In this document: positions 27,061 to 37,014 of the stretch, piece after piece | How the letters are laid out: each line of letters begins with the position of its first letter | How positions within the stretch are numbered: position 1 is the first letter of the stretch | Source of the DNA: Flavobacteriia bacterium | Lineage (GTDB): Bacteria > Bacteroidota > Bacteroidia > Flavobacteriales_D > Crocinitomicaceae | Assembly (NCBI GenBank): GCA_947446925.1 | Contig: CANFHU010000003.1 | Span: 1 to 64,000 of the forward strand | Length of the DNA: 64,000 bases | Reading direction: 5' to 3' | Program-made: the position numbers and the translations under genes | Notes under the pieces: model-generated | The model's database searches: none | The model's input: only the letters and a program-made list of their open reading frames with translations | What the model was told of the DNA's origin: nothing

Positions 27061-27921
27061 TTAATTGATTTTACCTTCTGAAAAATAAAAACCATCTCGA
27101 TAAATACTGATGGATTTTAAAATTCCGTTTGTATCATAATTGTACACTTTTCCGTTGTAAATGGAGCCGAACTTGAAACTGCCTACTTGAAATAATTCAT
27201 CTTGTTTGTTGTATACAACATTATATCCATTTGGATCAAATGGACCATCTTTCAAGATTGGGCCAGCAACACGAATCGCATTAAAGCCTTTTGTGATAAT
27301 CGGCATATTCGAATTGAATGCTACATCATTATGTATGATCGGTTTTATTTTACCTTGTTTTTTAATATGTATTTGACTGCTTACTAAGCCTGATGCTGCG
27401 TACCAAGTTACATTTCCATGAACTTTATCCTGTTTCATTTCATACGCAAGCGCAAGATCTCCAGACTTATAAAAGTGTTTTGTAATTCCAATTTGTTTAC
27501 CATGTTTATCATAAATCGCAAGACTTGAAATTTTTCCGTTCGGAAAATAATTAATTAATGTATCGGTGTAATGTTTGTTCGAATAAACTCCCTTTTCTTT
27601 AATGGCACCGTTAGGATAAAATTTTTCATATTCCCCGTTCGGTTCGTTTGCGATGTAATTCCCTTTCAATCTCGGTGTTTTTCCATCCGGATAATACTTT
27701 GTCCACAGCGACTCTTTTTTTCCTTTGACTAATAAACCTTCTTCTACCTTCGCTGTTGCGTTATAATTACTATTTGGAACATCTTTTCCGTAATAGGTAA
27801 TGAATATGGTGTCTGTTTTTTGCTTTGGGCGATTGGATTGCGTAAAACCGAGCAAATTGCAACTTATAAATAGCAATAAAAGAACTGTTTTGTGTGAGAA
27901 TATATAATTTCTATTTTTCAT
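27061..27921 (-). CDS. Exported MORN-repeat (YwqK-like) protein
   Basis: A 286-residue exported protein (signal peptide about 1-28). Residues about 65-185 carry MORN-variant repeats: LWTKYYPDGKTPRLKGNY, GEYEKFYPNGAIKEKGVY, LINYFPNGKISSLAIYD, and GITKHFYKSGDLALAY. These repeats are widespread in Bacteroidota. Databases often call them YwqK antitoxin, but no toxin gene is present and a surface or periplasmic role is more likely. The function is unknown. It shares a transcript with the FISUMP gene, and a -7 box lies 30 bases before the start. Confidence 0.82.
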   Translation of the reverse strand: MKNRNYIFSHKTVLLLLFISCNLLGFTQSNRPKQKTDTIFITYYGKDVPNSNYNATAKVEEGLLVKGKKESLWTKYYPDGKTPRLKGNYIANEPNGEYEKFYPNGAIKEKGVYSNKHYTDTLINYFPNGKISSLAIYDKHGKQIGITKHFYKSGDLALAYEMKQDKVHGNVTWYAASGLVSSQIHIKKQGKIKPIIHNDVAFNSNMPIITKGFNAIRVAGPILKDGPFDPNGYNVVYNKQDELFQVGSFKFGSIYNGKVYNYDTNGILKSISIYRDGFYFSEGKIN

Positions 27922-27951
27922 TTTGTGCGTTTTTTATTCTTTTTACGTTGC

Positions 27952-27959
27952 CAAAGTTA
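27952..27959 (-). promoter_or_regulatory. -7 promoter box for the MORN/FISUMP unit
   Basis: TAACTTTG on the minus strand lies 30 bases before the ATG at 27921. Confidence 0.6.
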
Positions 27960-28212
27960 TGCTATTATCAGGCATGTTTTTTATGATATAAATCAATTAA
28001 TTGTTTTTTCATAGATTTCTATGATTGCCCTATCATTACTTAACTTTTTGTTAATTATAGCATCATATACTTCTTGCTTTTTTAAGGTATTATTTAGTAA
28101 GAATTTCACCTAATATCTTGTTTCCAAACACAATAAAAATGAAATTAATTTTCGGTTAATAAAAGATATAGAATAGTTGAAAGAAAATTTTATGCACAAA
28201 CCTTATTCCTTG

Positions 28213-28220
28213 TATATTTG
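28213..28220 (+). promoter_or_regulatory. -7 promoter box for gcvP
   Basis: TATATTTG lies 23 bases before the gcvP ATG. Confidence 0.7.
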
Positions 28221-28243
28221 CACCACATTTAAAGCTGTATATA

Positions 28244-31117
28244 ATGAGTGCATTTTCTGAAAGACACATAGGGTCAAATGAAGCTGAAAAGCAAGCTATG
28301 TTGGCGAAAATTGGAGTTTCATCCATCGCTGAATTAATCGATAAAACAATTCCTGCTCAGATTCGTTTGGGACGTGAATTGAATATTTCGGATGCTTTGA
28401 CAGAACAAGAATACTTAACACATATTCATGCGTTAGCATCTAAAAATAAGGTGTTTAAATCCTATATTGGTTTAGGGTATAACGATACAATCACACCTTC
28501 TGTGATTTTAAGAAATGTATTGGAAAATCCAGGATGGTATACGGCTTACACGCCATATCAAGCGGAAATTTCTCAAGGTCGTTTAGAGGCTTTGTTGAAC
28601 TTCCAAACAATGATTTTGGATTTGACAGGAATGGAAATTGCCAATGCATCCTTATTAGATGAGGCTACTGCTGCTGCTGAAGCAATGATCATGTTCTTTA
28701 ATTCGCGTTCTAGAAATGATGTGAAAGAAGGAAAAAATAAATTTTTCGTTTCTGAATTTGCTTTCCCACAAACCATTGATGTAATCAAAGGTCGTGCTGC
28801 AAACTTAGGAATTGAATTGGTAATCGCTGATCCAGAGACAGTAACTTTTGATAGTACATTCTTTGGGGCATTAACACAATACCCAGATGCATTAGGTCGT
28901 ATTCAAGATGTTGCTGGATTTATTACCAAAGCACACGCATTAGAGATTAAAGTTGCAGTTGCAGCAGATATTATGTCCTTAGTATTATTGAAATCTCCAG
29001 GTTCTTTAGGAGCGGATGTTGTATTAGGTTCTTCTCAACGTTTTGGTGTACCAATGGGTTACGGTGGACCACACGCTGCTTTCTTTGCATGTAAAGATGA
29101 GTTCAAACGTACAATTCCAGGTCGTATTATCGGTGTATCCAAAGATGCAGATGATAACCTTGCGTTACGTATGGCGTTACAAACACGTGAGCAACATATC
29201 AAACGCGATAAAGCTACTTCTAATATCTGTACAGCGCAAGCATTACTAGCAGTAATGGCGAGTATGTATGCTGTATACCATGGACCAGCGCGCTTAAAAG
29301 CGATTGCTACAGATATTCACTTGAAGGCTAATACGGTTGCTGGAGAATTGAAAAAATTAGGATATACAGTAAAATCAGATAACTATTTTGATACACTATG
29401 TGTTGAATTGCCATCTACTGTTTCTGTTGCAACGTTGAAATACCAAACAGAGGCAAATGAAATCAACGTACGTTATGTAAATGATTCTATGGTGACAATT
29501 AGTTTTGGTGAGTCTATTACCAATGCGGATTTAAATACTTTAGTAAATGTGTTTGCGCAAGTTGCTGTTAAACCAGTTGTAACGGTAGAGAAATCTTCAA
29601 CGGTTACCATTGCTGCAAATGATTTACGTACAGAAGCAATTTTAACACACCCAACATTCAATACACATCACTCTGAATCTCAAATGATGCGTTACTTGAA
29701 ACGTTTGGAAAACAAAGATTTATCCTTAGTACATAGTATGATTCCATTAGGGTCTTGTACCATGAAATTAAATGCTGCGACGGAATTAATGCCTATCACA
29801 AACCCATCGTTTGCAAATATGCACCCATTCTGTCCGGTAGAACAAGCAGAAGGATATCATGAAATGTTCCGTCAATTGGAATTAGATTTATCCGAAAGCA
29901 CAGGTTTTGCAGGTACTTCTTTACAACCAAATTCTGGTGCTCAAGGGGAATATGCAGGTTTGATGGTGATTAAAGCATACCATGAATCTCGTGGAGACTT
30001 CCACCGTAAACACATGATTATTCCTTCTTCTGCGCATGGAACGAACCCTGCTTCAGCAGTTATGGCTGGATTTGAAGTAGTTGTTACTGGTTGTGATGAA
30101 AACGGAAATATTGACATCGATGCATTACGTGCAAAAGCAATTGAATTGAAAGATACATTGGCTGGTTTAATGGTAACGTACCCATCTACGCATGGTGTAT
30201 TCGAAGAAGGTATCATTGAAATTACTTCTATCATTCACGAGAATGGCGGTCAAGTATATATGGATGGTGCAAACATGAATGCGCAAGTTGGATTAACAAA
30301 TCCAGGAAATATTGGTGCAGATGTGTGTCACTTGAACTTACATAAAACATTTGCAATTCCACATGGTGGTGGTGGACCAGGTATGGGACCAATCGGTGTG
30401 GCAGCACACTTAGTTCCTTTCTTACCAGGAAGTCCATTATTGAAAGCGGGTGGTGAAAAAGCGATTCACGCGGTTTCTGCTGCTCCTTATGGAAGTGCAT
30501 TGATTTTATTGATTTCTTACGGATATATCAAAATGCTAGGTGCAAAAGGATTAAGAGAATCAACAGAAAACGCGATTTTAAATGCGAATTACATCGCTAC
30601 CCAATTGAAAGCACATTACCCAATCTTGTATACAGGTAAAAACGATACAGTAGCACACGAGTTAATCTTAGATTGTCGTGAGTTTAAAAAGAATGCAGAT
30701 GTTGAAGTAGCGGATATGGCAAAACGTTTAATCGATTTTGGATTCCATGCTCCAACCGTTTCTTTCCCAGTTGCTGGTACATTAATGATTGAGCCAACAG
30801 AAAGTGAAGATAAAGCAGAATTAGATCGTTTCATTGAAGCAATGATTAAGATTCGTCAAGAGATTGCAGAAATTGAAAATGGTCATGCAGATAAAGTAAA
30901 CAACTTATTGAAAAATGCACCGCATACAGCAGATTGCATCATCAATAAAAACTGGGAATACCCATACACACCTGCAGAGGCGGTTTATCCAGTAGCTTAC
31001 TTAAAAGAGTTTAAATATTGGGTTCCTGTACGTCGTGTAGACAATGCATTTGGAGATAGAAACTTAGTGTGTTCTTGTCCAAGTGTGGAGAGTTATGCGC
31101 ATGTAGTGGAGGCTTAG
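28244..31117 (+). CDS. gcvP: Glycine dehydrogenase (decarboxylating), P protein
   Basis: PLP-dependent P protein of the glycine cleavage system, in the fused 957-residue form. It decarboxylates glycine and passes the aminomethyl group to lipoyl-H protein. Seen: [15 protein letters not shown] at the N-terminus, [46 protein letters not shown], and K701 in [21 protein letters not shown] as the cofactor lysine. The codon use is richer in C-ending codons than in neighbours, as expected for a highly expressed gene. gcvT and gcvH are not nearby. A terminator follows at 31190. Confidence 0.97.
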   Translation: MSAFSERHIGSNEAEKQAMLAKIGVSSIAELIDKTIPAQIRLGRELNISDALTEQEYLTHIHALASKNKVFKSYIGLGYNDTITPSVILRNVLENPGWYTAYTPYQAEISQGRLEALLNFQTMILDLTGMEIANASLLDEATAAAEAMIMFFNSRSRNDVKEGKNKFFVSEFAFPQTIDVIKGRAANLGIELVIADPETVTFDSTFFGALTQYPDALGRIQDVAGFITKAHALEIKVAVAADIMSLVLLKSPGSLGADVVLGSSQRFGVPMGYGGPHAAFFACKDEFKRTIPGRIIGVSKDADDNLALRMALQTREQHIKRDKATSNICTAQALLAVMASMYAVYHGPARLKAIATDIHLKANTVAGELKKLGYTVKSDNYFDTLCVELPSTVSVATLKYQTEANEINVRYVNDSMVTISFGESITNADLNTLVNVFAQVAVKPVVTVEKSSTVTIAANDLRTEAILTHPTFNTHHSESQMMRYLKRLENKDLSLVHSMIPLGSCTMKLNAATELMPITNPSFANMHPFCPVEQAEGYHEMFRQLELDLSESTGFAGTSLQPNSGAQGEYAGLMVIKAYHESRGDFHRKHMIIPSSAHGTNPASAVMAGFEVVVTGCDENGNIDIDALRAKAIELKDTLAGLMVTYPSTHGVFEEGIIEITSIIHENGGQVYMDGANMNAQVGLTNPGNIGADVCHLNLHKTFAIPHGGGGPGMGPIGVAAHLVPFLPGSPLLKAGGEKAIHAVSAAPYGSALILLISYGYIKMLGAKGLRESTENAILNANYIATQLKAHYPILYTGKNDTVAHELILDCREFKKNADVEVADMAKRLIDFGFHAPTVSFPVAGTLMIEPTESEDKAELDRFIEAMIKIRQEIAEIENGHADKVNNLLKNAPHTADCIINKNWEYPYTPAEAVYPVAYLKEFKYWVPVRRVDNAFGDRNLVCSCPSVESYAHVVEA

Positions 31118-31159
31118 GCTTCGACAGGCTCAGCCTGACAGGTTTCGACAGGCTCAGCC
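31118..31159. repeat. Two copies of a TTCGACAGGCTCAGCC repeat
   Basis: Two near-identical 18-base units (31118-31135 and 31142-31159) with a 24-base period, directly after the gcvP stop. Strings of this type recur between genes in some Bacteroidota genomes. It lies inside the gcvP 3' untranslated region. Confidence 0.7.
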
Positions 31160-31189
31160 CTAAGTTCTAGACCGAATTTATAACAATAA

Positions 31190-31220
31190 AAAAGGGAGGA
31201 TGTAATGTCCTCCCTTTTGT
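31190..31220 (+). terminator. Rho-independent terminator of gcvP
   Basis: An 11-bp stem (AAAAGGGAGGA, 31190-31200, with TCCTCCCTTTT, 31208-31218), a 7-base loop, and T-rich sequence after it. Confidence 0.9.
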
Positions 31221-31227
31221 TTTACGT

Positions 31228-31289
31228 CTTTTTCGGAATGTATTCCGAAAAAGTAGGTTCTTTTTTGGATTACATTCCGAAAAAGTTGT
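31228..31289. repeat. Inverted and direct copies of TTCCGAAAAAG
   Basis: CTTTTTCGGAA (31228-31238) and TTCCGAAAAAG (31243-31253) form a perfect 11-bp hairpin. A third copy, ATTCCGAAAAAGTTG, lies at 31275-31289 just before the stop of the convergent XRE gene. The hairpin may end that gene's transcript. Confidence 0.65.
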
Positions 31290-31291
31290 AT

Positions 31292-31645
31292 TTATCTATT
31301 TCCCTCCAATTTCTTTAGGCGTTCTACCTCGGCTTCCAAGAGTTGTATGTATTTGTCTTTGTATTCATCTTGATAATGATGATGTTGTTCTTTTATTTCT
31401 ACACCATTAACTACCTGGTTGTTTGATACATTAAAAATTTGTGAAGCATCGAAATTCAAAATTTGAGAAACCTGAACTTCTAAGATATCTGAGATGCGAA
31501 ATAACTTATTTACAGTTAGTTCAACATCCCCGCGTTCCAATTTACTATAACCGGATAGACTCATTTCTAGTTTTTCGGCAACTTCATCGCGTGTTAAATT
31601 TTTGAGTTCTCGAAATTTTTTGATGTTTTCAATAATCTTGTCCAT
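31292..31645 (-). CDS. XRE-family transcriptional regulator
   Basis: A 117-residue DNA-binding protein. The helix-turn-helix domain (about 7-62) reads FRELKNLTRDEVAEKLEMSLSGYSKLERGDVELTVNKL. A His-rich stretch (EQHHHY) and a C-terminal heptad-like helix (YIQLLEAEVERLKKLEGN) suggest dimerisation by coiled coil. There is no toxin or phage gene beside it, so it is probably a stand-alone regulator. A near-consensus -7 box (TACTTTTA, minus, 31671-31678) lies upstream. Confidence 0.85.
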   Translation of the reverse strand: MDKIIENIKKFRELKNLTRDEVAEKLEMSLSGYSKLERGDVELTVNKLFRISDILEVQVSQILNFDASQIFNVSNNQVVNGVEIKEQHHHYQDEYKDKYIQLLEAEVERLKKLEGNR

Positions 31646-32028
31646 GGGCTATATGTTACTTATTAATCCTTAAAAGTAGTAAAATAATTTAAATTAGGAT
31701 AAAATAACATTTTTTGTTGTCATTAAATTATTTGGTATAAGGTAATTTTAAAAATGATTAATTATTGTTGTTAAGTATAAACAAAGTTGAAATTATTTTT
31801 GATCTGGAAATTGAATATGTTCTGTGTCGGGATAAAACACTTAATTAATCGACTTATTATTAAACAATATTCAAACTGAACTTATATTTCAGTGTGGTGA
31901 GTTTAATTTGTAAAATAATTTTAAAAGTCTAATACGTAATAATTGATTTCATAAAATAATTTGTATGGTTTCTTTATTTGTAAATATTTAATAATAGTTT
32001 TTTGAAGTTTAATTTAAAAGTGTATAAA
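31646..32028. other. 383-base AT-rich intergenic region
   Basis: Very AT-rich DNA between the divergent XRE gene and the lipoprotein gene. Apart from the weak -7 box at 31671-31678 on the minus strand, I found no exact TAnnTTTG box toward the lipoprotein, no hairpin with a T-run, and no RNA gene. Confidence 0.5.
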
Positions 32029-32457
32029 ATGAAGTTATTTTCTTTAGTAGTAGTTGTTTTAGTTGTATTAGTAAGTGCATGTAAAAAAGAGGTCGGTCCA
32101 CAAGGTCCGATAGGTGTATCCGGTAAAGACGGTGTTTCCAATCTTAATGTAGCGTATGTTACGATTAAATCATCAGATTGGGTGTATGATGATTTATATA
32201 AACAATTTTACTACCAACATAAATTAGCAAAAAGATATTCAGATAGTTCCTTAGTTACTTCTTCTTTGTTGACAAACAGTGGTTTTCAATTAATGCCAAT
32301 TTCAGATTCTTTTATAGGTTATACAATGACTTTTTCAGAGAATGTTTCGAATGAGAATCCATACATTGAATTTCAATATACCAACACGAAAGTTAGTAGC
32401 GATCGACCAGTAAATGATTATAAATTCAAAGTTTCCATCATTGAAGCTGTAAAGTAA
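32029..32457 (+). CDS. Small lipoprotein with a collagen-like stub
   Basis: A 142-residue predicted lipoprotein with lipobox VSAC (Cys at about residue 18). Next come KKEVGPQGPIGVSGKDGVSN, about four Gly-X-Y triplets, and a roughly 110-residue domain of unknown fold (NLNVAYVTIKSSDWVYDD...). The frame extends upstream to a TTG at 32002, but ATG 32029 gives a proper lipoprotein signal. The stop codon touches the next ATG. The short Gly-X-Y start echoes the large collagen-like protein two genes on and may let the two associate; that is inference. Confidence 0.8.
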   Translation: MKLFSLVVVVLVVLVSACKKEVGPQGPIGVSGKDGVSNLNVAYVTIKSSDWVYDDLYKQFYYQHKLAKRYSDSSLVTSSLLTNSGFQLMPISDSFIGYTMTFSENVSNENPYIEFQYTNTKVSSDRPVNDYKFKVSIIEAVK

Positions 32458-32940
32458 ATGAAGATAATTATCCAAATACTATTATTGCTTGTTCTAACAA
32501 CTAAGGTACTAGCTCAATCCTCTTCTTTAACTTCAGGTGGAGATTTTGTTTCGCATAATGGAAGTATATCTATTTCCGTAGGAGAGCCTTTTTGTGCGAT
32601 CTCCACCCCTCAACAAGATTTACTTCCTTTGTTTCAATTAGGTGTTCAACAGACACGCAGTTTAGTTGTGCTACCAATTGAAAAAAGTAATCTAGCAAAG
32701 TTTGAAGTTTATCCTAATCCAGCGCGTGAACAACTAAATGTATCTATTTCGGATGTTCATTCGTCTTCGGATTTTATACCGTATGTTGTGTATAGTTCGG
32801 ACGGTAAACGATGCCTCGTAGGTATTTTAACAAATAACGATACCAACGCAATAGATGTTCAACAATTAGCATCTGGACAATATATCTTGAAATTAGATAC
32901 AACCGAAAATCAACAGGCACATTTTATTAAATGTGAATAA
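32458..32940 (+). CDS. Small exported protein with T9SS type A sorting domain
   Basis: A 160-residue protein with a signal peptide ending near VLAQ (residue 19). A short segment contains SSLTSGGDFVSHNGSISISVGEPF, known from many small Bacteroidota exported proteins. A C-terminal T9SS type A signal covers about 82-160 (FEVYPNPAREQLNVSI, YSSDGK, LASGQYILKLD). The sorting domain is nearly half of the protein, so the passenger is tiny. It would be exported by the type IX system and attached or released at the surface. It starts right after the lipoprotein stop codon. Confidence 0.87.
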   Translation: MKIIIQILLLLVLTTKVLAQSSSLTSGGDFVSHNGSISISVGEPFCAISTPQQDLLPLFQLGVQQTRSLVVLPIEKSNLAKFEVYPNPAREQLNVSISDVHSSSDFIPYVVYSSDGKRCLVGILTNNDTNAIDVQQLASGQYILKLDTTENQQAHFIKCE

Positions 32941-32970
32941 TAATATATACTTCGCATTAAATCAATAGCT

Positions 32971-35900
32971 ATGAAATCCTATTCTATAAAAAACATACTT
33001 TCAATTTTTTTGGTATTGTTTTCCGTATCAAGTGTATTTTCACAAGGTAGTACAGATGCATCAAGTAGAATCAATTATCAATTTACAATACGTGATGCGT
33101 CTAATAATTTAGTTGCAAATCAATCGGTTGGCATAGAAGTGAGCATCTTGCAAGGCAGTGAAACATCTCCCTCAGTTTATAGTGAAGTTTTTATGCCTTC
33201 AACCAATGTTAATGGTTTAGCAACCATTGAAATAGGTGGCGGTAGTAACCTTATTGGTAACTATAATACAATCGATTGGAGTAAAGGACCTTTTTATTTA
33301 CAAACGAGAGTACGATTGCCAAATACTAAAACGTATAGTATAACTGGAATATCTAAGTTTTTATCTGTACCATATGCCTTAAATGCAAAGAAAGCAGGTA
33401 ATGGAATATCAAGTATACAAGATAATAACAATGGTACATTAACCATAAATTATTTGGATGGTAGTAAATATATTACACCCATTTTAAGAGGATTAACAGG
33501 TCCTCAAGGTCCTATTGGAATAACAGGACCTACTGGGCCACAGGGAATTCAAGGTTTAAAAGGAGATATTGGCGCAACCGGTACACAAGGACCAATCGGC
33601 TTAACTGGTGCTACAGGCCCACAAGGAATTCAAGGGTTAAAAGGTGATATAGGAGCCACTGGCCCGCAAGGACCAATTGGATTAACCGGAGCTACAGGGA
33701 TTCAAGGCCTACAAGGAGTTGCAGGAAGTAATGGAACCAACGGAAAAAATACCTTAGTAAAAACAACAACAGAAAACGCAGGCTCAAACTGTGCAACTGG
33801 AGGTGTTAAATTAGAGTATGGTTTAGATGTAAATAACAACGGTACATTAGACAATACTGAAATTACAGCATCACTTACAAAATATGTATGTAATGGAACA
33901 CAGGGGGCACAAGGTTTTCAAGGAATTCAAGGGGTTGCAGGTGCTACAGGAGCGACTGGCCCACAAGGAGTTTCAGGAAGTAATGGATTGAATGGAAAAA
34001 ATACGCTTGTTAAAACAACTACAGAAAATGCGGGGACGAACTGTATTACTGGGGGTGTTAAATTGGAGTACGGTTTAGATGTAAACAATAATAGTACGCT
34101 AGACAATACAGAAATTACAGCAGCACTTACAAAATATGTTTGTAACGGAACACAAGGTTTGCAAGGAATTCAAGGGTTTACGGGTGCTACTGGAGCAACC
34201 GGCCCACAAGGACCAATTGGTTTAACTGGTGCCACAGGTCCACAAGGAATTCAAGGGTTAAAAGGAGATGTTGGCGCAACTGGCCCACAAGGCCCACAAG
34301 GTCCAATTGGTTTAACTGGTGCGCAAGGTCCTAAAGGTGATATTGGATTAACCGGAGCTACAGGGATTCAAGGCCTACAAGGAGTTGCAGGAAGTAATGG
34401 AACCAACGGAAAAAACACCTTAGTAAAAACAACAACAGAAAACGCAGGCTCAAACTGTGCAACTGGAGGTGTTAAATTAGAGTACGGTTTAGATGTAAAC
34501 AATAATGGTACGCTAGACAATACAGAAATTACAGCAGCACTTACAAAATATGTTTGTAACGGAACACAAGGTTTACAAGGAATTCAAGGGTTTACAGGTG
34601 CTACTGGAGCAACCGGCCCACAAGGTCCAATTGGTTTAACTGGTGCGCAAGGTCCTAAAGGTGATATTGGATTAAACGGAACTACAGGGATTCAAGGCCT
34701 ACAAGGAGTTGCAGGAAGTAATGGAACCAACGGAAAAAATACCTTAGTAAAAACAACAACAGAAAATGCAGGATCAAACTGTGCATCCGGAGGTGTTAAA
34801 TTAGAGTATGGTTTAGATGTAAATAACAACGGTACATTAGACAATACAGAAATTACAACATCACTTACAAAATATGTATGTAATGGAACACAGGGGGCAC
34901 AAGGTTTTCAAGGGGTTATAGGTGCTACAGGAGCAACTGGCCCACAAGGCCCAATTGGTTTGACAGGAACTACTGGTATTCAAGGTTTAACAGGAGTACA
35001 AGGACCTAAAGGTGATATAGGACCAACTGGTCCACAAGGTCCAATTGGTTTTACAGGTGCTCAAGGCTTGAAAGGCGACAAAGGTGATATTGGAGCAACT
35101 GGCCCTCAAGGTCCTATTGGATTAACTGGTGCAACAGGTTCTCAAGGACCAATTGGTTTGACAGGTAGCACAGGAGCAACAGGGCCTGCTGGATCAAACG
35201 GTATTAATGGAACAAATGGTCAAGACGCATTAACTAAAACAACTACTGAAGCAGCAGGTGCAAATTGCACTACAGGTGGTGTAAAAGTAGAATACGGATT
35301 AGATGCAAATAGCAATGGTACGTTAGACTTATCTGAAATCAATGCTACATTAACAAAATATGTGTGTAATGGTGCGACAGGTGCACAAGGTATACAAGGA
35401 GCAACGGGTTCTACAGGACCTATCGGTTTAACTGGAGCTACTGGTCCTCAAGGAATTCAAGGTGCTACAGGGTTAACTGGTTCAACAGGACCTGCTGGAC
35501 CTGCTGGAACAAACGGACAAAACGCTTTAGCTAAAACAACTACGGAAGTAGCTGGTGTAAATTGTCCAACAGGTGGTGTAAAATTAGAGTATGGTTTAGA
35601 TGCAAACGATAACGGAACTTTAGATGGAGCTGAAATCAATGCTACTTTGACAAAATATGTATGTAATGGCGCTATTGGTGCAACAGGTGCACAAGGTATA
35701 CAAGGAGCAACTGGTCCTCAAGGCCCTATCGGTTTAACTGGAGCTGCTGGTCCTCAAGGTATATCTGGTACTAATGGTACAAACGGTACCAATGGGATAG
35801 ATGGGAATAATTCTATTGTAAAAACCACTACTGAAGCTGTTGGTTCAAACTGTGTATCTGGAGGTGTTAAATTAGAATATGGTATCGATTCTAATGGCAA

Positions 35901-36702
35901 TTTGGTATTAGATGATGGAGAAATCAATGTTATTTTAACAAAATACGTATGTAATGGTACGCAAGGCATACAGGGTATTCAAGGGGATAAGGGGGATGCA
36001 GGAACATATAAGGCTGGTAATGGTATAACAATATCTAATGACACAATAAAAGTTAATCAAAATCAATTAATAAATAATCAAGGTGTTAAGATTGGTTTTG
36101 CTTCTTCAACTTCATGGACTTGTCCACCTAATGTTACACAAATTACAGTTGAATTGTGGGGTGCATCTGGTGCAGGTGGGGTAATTTGGAAAGATTGTAA
36201 TAAGAATTGTAAAACAGGAGGTAAAGGTGGGGATGGCGGTTACAATAAACAAGTTATAACTGTAGTTCCCAATCAAAATTATAATATTATAATAGGTTTA
36301 GCAGCTGTACACAATCCAAAAGGTGCTTATCCTTGTTATGATTTAAATTATAGTTCTGGTTATAATGTTGGGTCAGATGGAGAAGATGGAGGAAGTAGTT
36401 CTTTTAATAATATTATTGCTTTAGGGGGTAAGGGAGGTAAAGCTGCTACTTCAAACAATAATGGTGCAAATGGTTTAAACGGAACTATTACAAACTATAA
36501 TTATCAATCTGTTAATTATGGTAGTCGAGATTATATACCTTCTAATTTTTTGATGCCAATTCCTACAATTAATCCTGGAGGTTTTGGTGGTTATTCTGTT
36601 AATTGTAGTTCAAGTTATGGTTGGAATGATAAATTAGGCCGTTATCAAAATGAAAATACTGGAGGATATGGTTTTGATGGTTATTGTGTTATTTCTTATT
36701 AA
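32971..36702 (+). CDS. Giant collagen-like protein with seven EF-hand-like modules and Gly-rich C-terminus
   Basis: A 1243-residue exported protein (signal peptide ending near VFSQ, about 25). Residues about 26-145 are an N-terminal domain common in Bacteroidota surface proteins ([20 protein letters not shown]). About 900 residues then alternate Gly-X-Y collagen stretches ([16 protein letters not shown]) with seven copies of a roughly 50-residue module, [26 protein letters not shown]...LTKYVCNG, probably DUF7151. Each module has an EF-hand-like loop ([12 protein letters not shown]) and two Cys. The end (about 1040-1243) is a glycine-rich domain ([22 protein letters not shown]). No T9SS tail is present, so the export route is open. 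Confidence 0.9.
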   Translation: MKSYSIKNILSIFLVLFSVSSVFSQGSTDASSRINYQFTIRDASNNLVANQSVGIEVSILQGSETSPSVYSEVFMPSTNVNGLATIEIGGGSNLIGNYNTIDWSKGPFYLQTRVRLPNTKTYSITGISKFLSVPYALNAKKAGNGISSIQDNNNGTLTINYLDGSKYITPILRGLTGPQGPIGITGPTGPQGIQGLKGDIGATGTQGPIGLTGATGPQGIQGLKGDIGATGPQGPIGLTGATGIQGLQGVAGSNGTNGKNTLVKTTTENAGSNCATGGVKLEYGLDVNNNGTLDNTEITASLTKYVCNGTQGAQGFQGIQGVAGATGATGPQGVSGSNGLNGKNTLVKTTTENAGTNCITGGVKLEYGLDVNNNSTLDNTEITAALTKYVCNGTQGLQGIQGFTGATGATGPQGPIGLTGATGPQGIQGLKGDVGATGPQGPQGPIGLTGAQGPKGDIGLTGATGIQGLQGVAGSNGTNGKNTLVKTTTENAGSNCATGGVKLEYGLDVNNNGTLDNTEITAALTKYVCNGTQGLQGIQGFTGATGATGPQGPIGLTGAQGPKGDIGLNGTTGIQGLQGVAGSNGTNGKNTLVKTTTENAGSNCASGGVKLEYGLDVNNNGTLDNTEITTSLTKYVCNGTQGAQGFQGVIGATGATGPQGPIGLTGTTGIQGLTGVQGPKGDIGPTGPQGPIGFTGAQGLKGDKGDIGATGPQGPIGLTGATGSQGPIGLTGSTGATGPAGSNGINGTNGQDALTKTTTEAAGANCTTGGVKVEYGLDANSNGTLDLSEINATLTKYVCNGATGAQGIQGATGSTGPIGLTGATGPQGIQGATGLTGSTGPAGPAGTNGQNALAKTTTEVAGVNCPTGGVKLEYGLDANDNGTLDGAEINATLTKYVCNGAIGATGAQGIQGATGPQGPIGLTGAAGPQGISGTNGTNGTNGIDGNNSIVKTTTEAVGSNCVSGGVKLEYGIDSNGNLVLDDGEINVILTKYVCNGTQGIQGIQGDKGDAGTYKAGNGITISNDTIKVNQNQLINNQGVKIGFASSTSWTCPPNVTQITVELWGASGAGGVIWKDCNKNCKTGGKGGDGGYNKQVITVVPNQNYNIIIGLAAVHNPKGAYPCYDLNYSSGYNVGSDGEDGGSSSFNNIIALGGKGGKAATSNNNGANGLNGTITNYNYQSVNYGSRDYIPSNFLMPIPTINPGGFGGYSVNCSSSYGWNDKLGRYQNENTGGYGFDGYCVISY
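33700..35958 (+). repeat. Tandem coding repeats: Gly-X-Y blocks and seven EF-hand-like modules
   Basis: Module starts are near 33738, 33991, 34405, 34728, 35209, 35512 and 35797. Modules 1, 3 and 4, with the Gly-X-Y DNA before them, are almost identical over 150-200 bases. Modules 5-7 are more diverged. This pattern points to recent duplication or gene conversion in the first half of the array. Confidence 0.85.
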
Positions 36703-37014
36703 TTTAAAATCCAACGATTATTTCTTTGTTTTAATTATTTAATATTTAAGCATTACATTATCTTGTTTATTTTGTAAATACATTCACCGGCCTATAATAC
36801 ATAATTCGATTAATGAATAAAATCTATAATCTGCGGTAAAAAATCCTTATTTACACCGCATAATCTGCGGTGTAAATAAGCTAATATAACAACCATCCCT
36901 TTTTTTACCCGCTAAAATTTTACCCTGTACGCCTTTAAAATAATTCGATTAACGAATAAAATCGCTGATTTGCGGTGAAAAAGCCTTATTTTTACCGCAT
37001 AATCTGCGGTGAAA
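36703..37014. other. 312-base intergenic region before the fic gene
   Basis: The first 100 bases are AT-rich with no feature seen. From 36801 to the fic start the region is filled by two diverged copies of an 80-base palindrome-bearing element (listed separately) and a 59-base spacer. No exact -7 box was seen outside the palindromes. Confidence 0.7.
36801..37014. repeat. Duplicated 80-base element with palindromic operator-like sites
   Basis: Copy A (36801-36880) and copy B (36940-37014) both read ATAATTCGATTAAyGAATAAAATC, then a TGCGGTnAAA half-site, then a palindrome. The palindrome in A is perfect: 15-base arms (36846-36860 and 36866-36880) around TAATC. In B, CCGCA-TAATC-TGCGG (36995-37009) is kept, with one base slip in the arms. 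Copy B runs into the fic start codon. Position and symmetry suggest operator sites or hairpins in the leader. Confidence 0.8.

Larger units (their letters stand above)
27922..28243. other. 322-base divergent intergenic region
   Basis: AT-rich DNA between the divergent MORN-like gene and gcvP. It holds one -7 box for each direction (27952-27959 minus, 28213-28220 plus). I saw no glycine-riboswitch structure or other RNA element in front of gcvP. Confidence 0.6.

Noticed and set aside
27061-27921. Toxin-antitoxin pair suggested by the YwqK-type label
   Set aside because: The protein is exported and no toxin-like gene lies next to it; the neighbour is a FISUMP protein.
27922-28243. Possible glycine riboswitch before gcvP
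   Set aside because: The region is very AT-rich and I found no paired GC-rich helices or conserved glycine-aptamer words.
33700-35958. CRISPR-like array
   Set aside because: The repeats are in frame, long, variable and code for collagen-like and EF-hand-like modules; there are no cas genes.
36801-37014. Origin of replication or integration site
   Set aside because: No DnaA-box cluster, tRNA gene, integrase or replication gene is nearby; the symmetry fits operator-like sites better.
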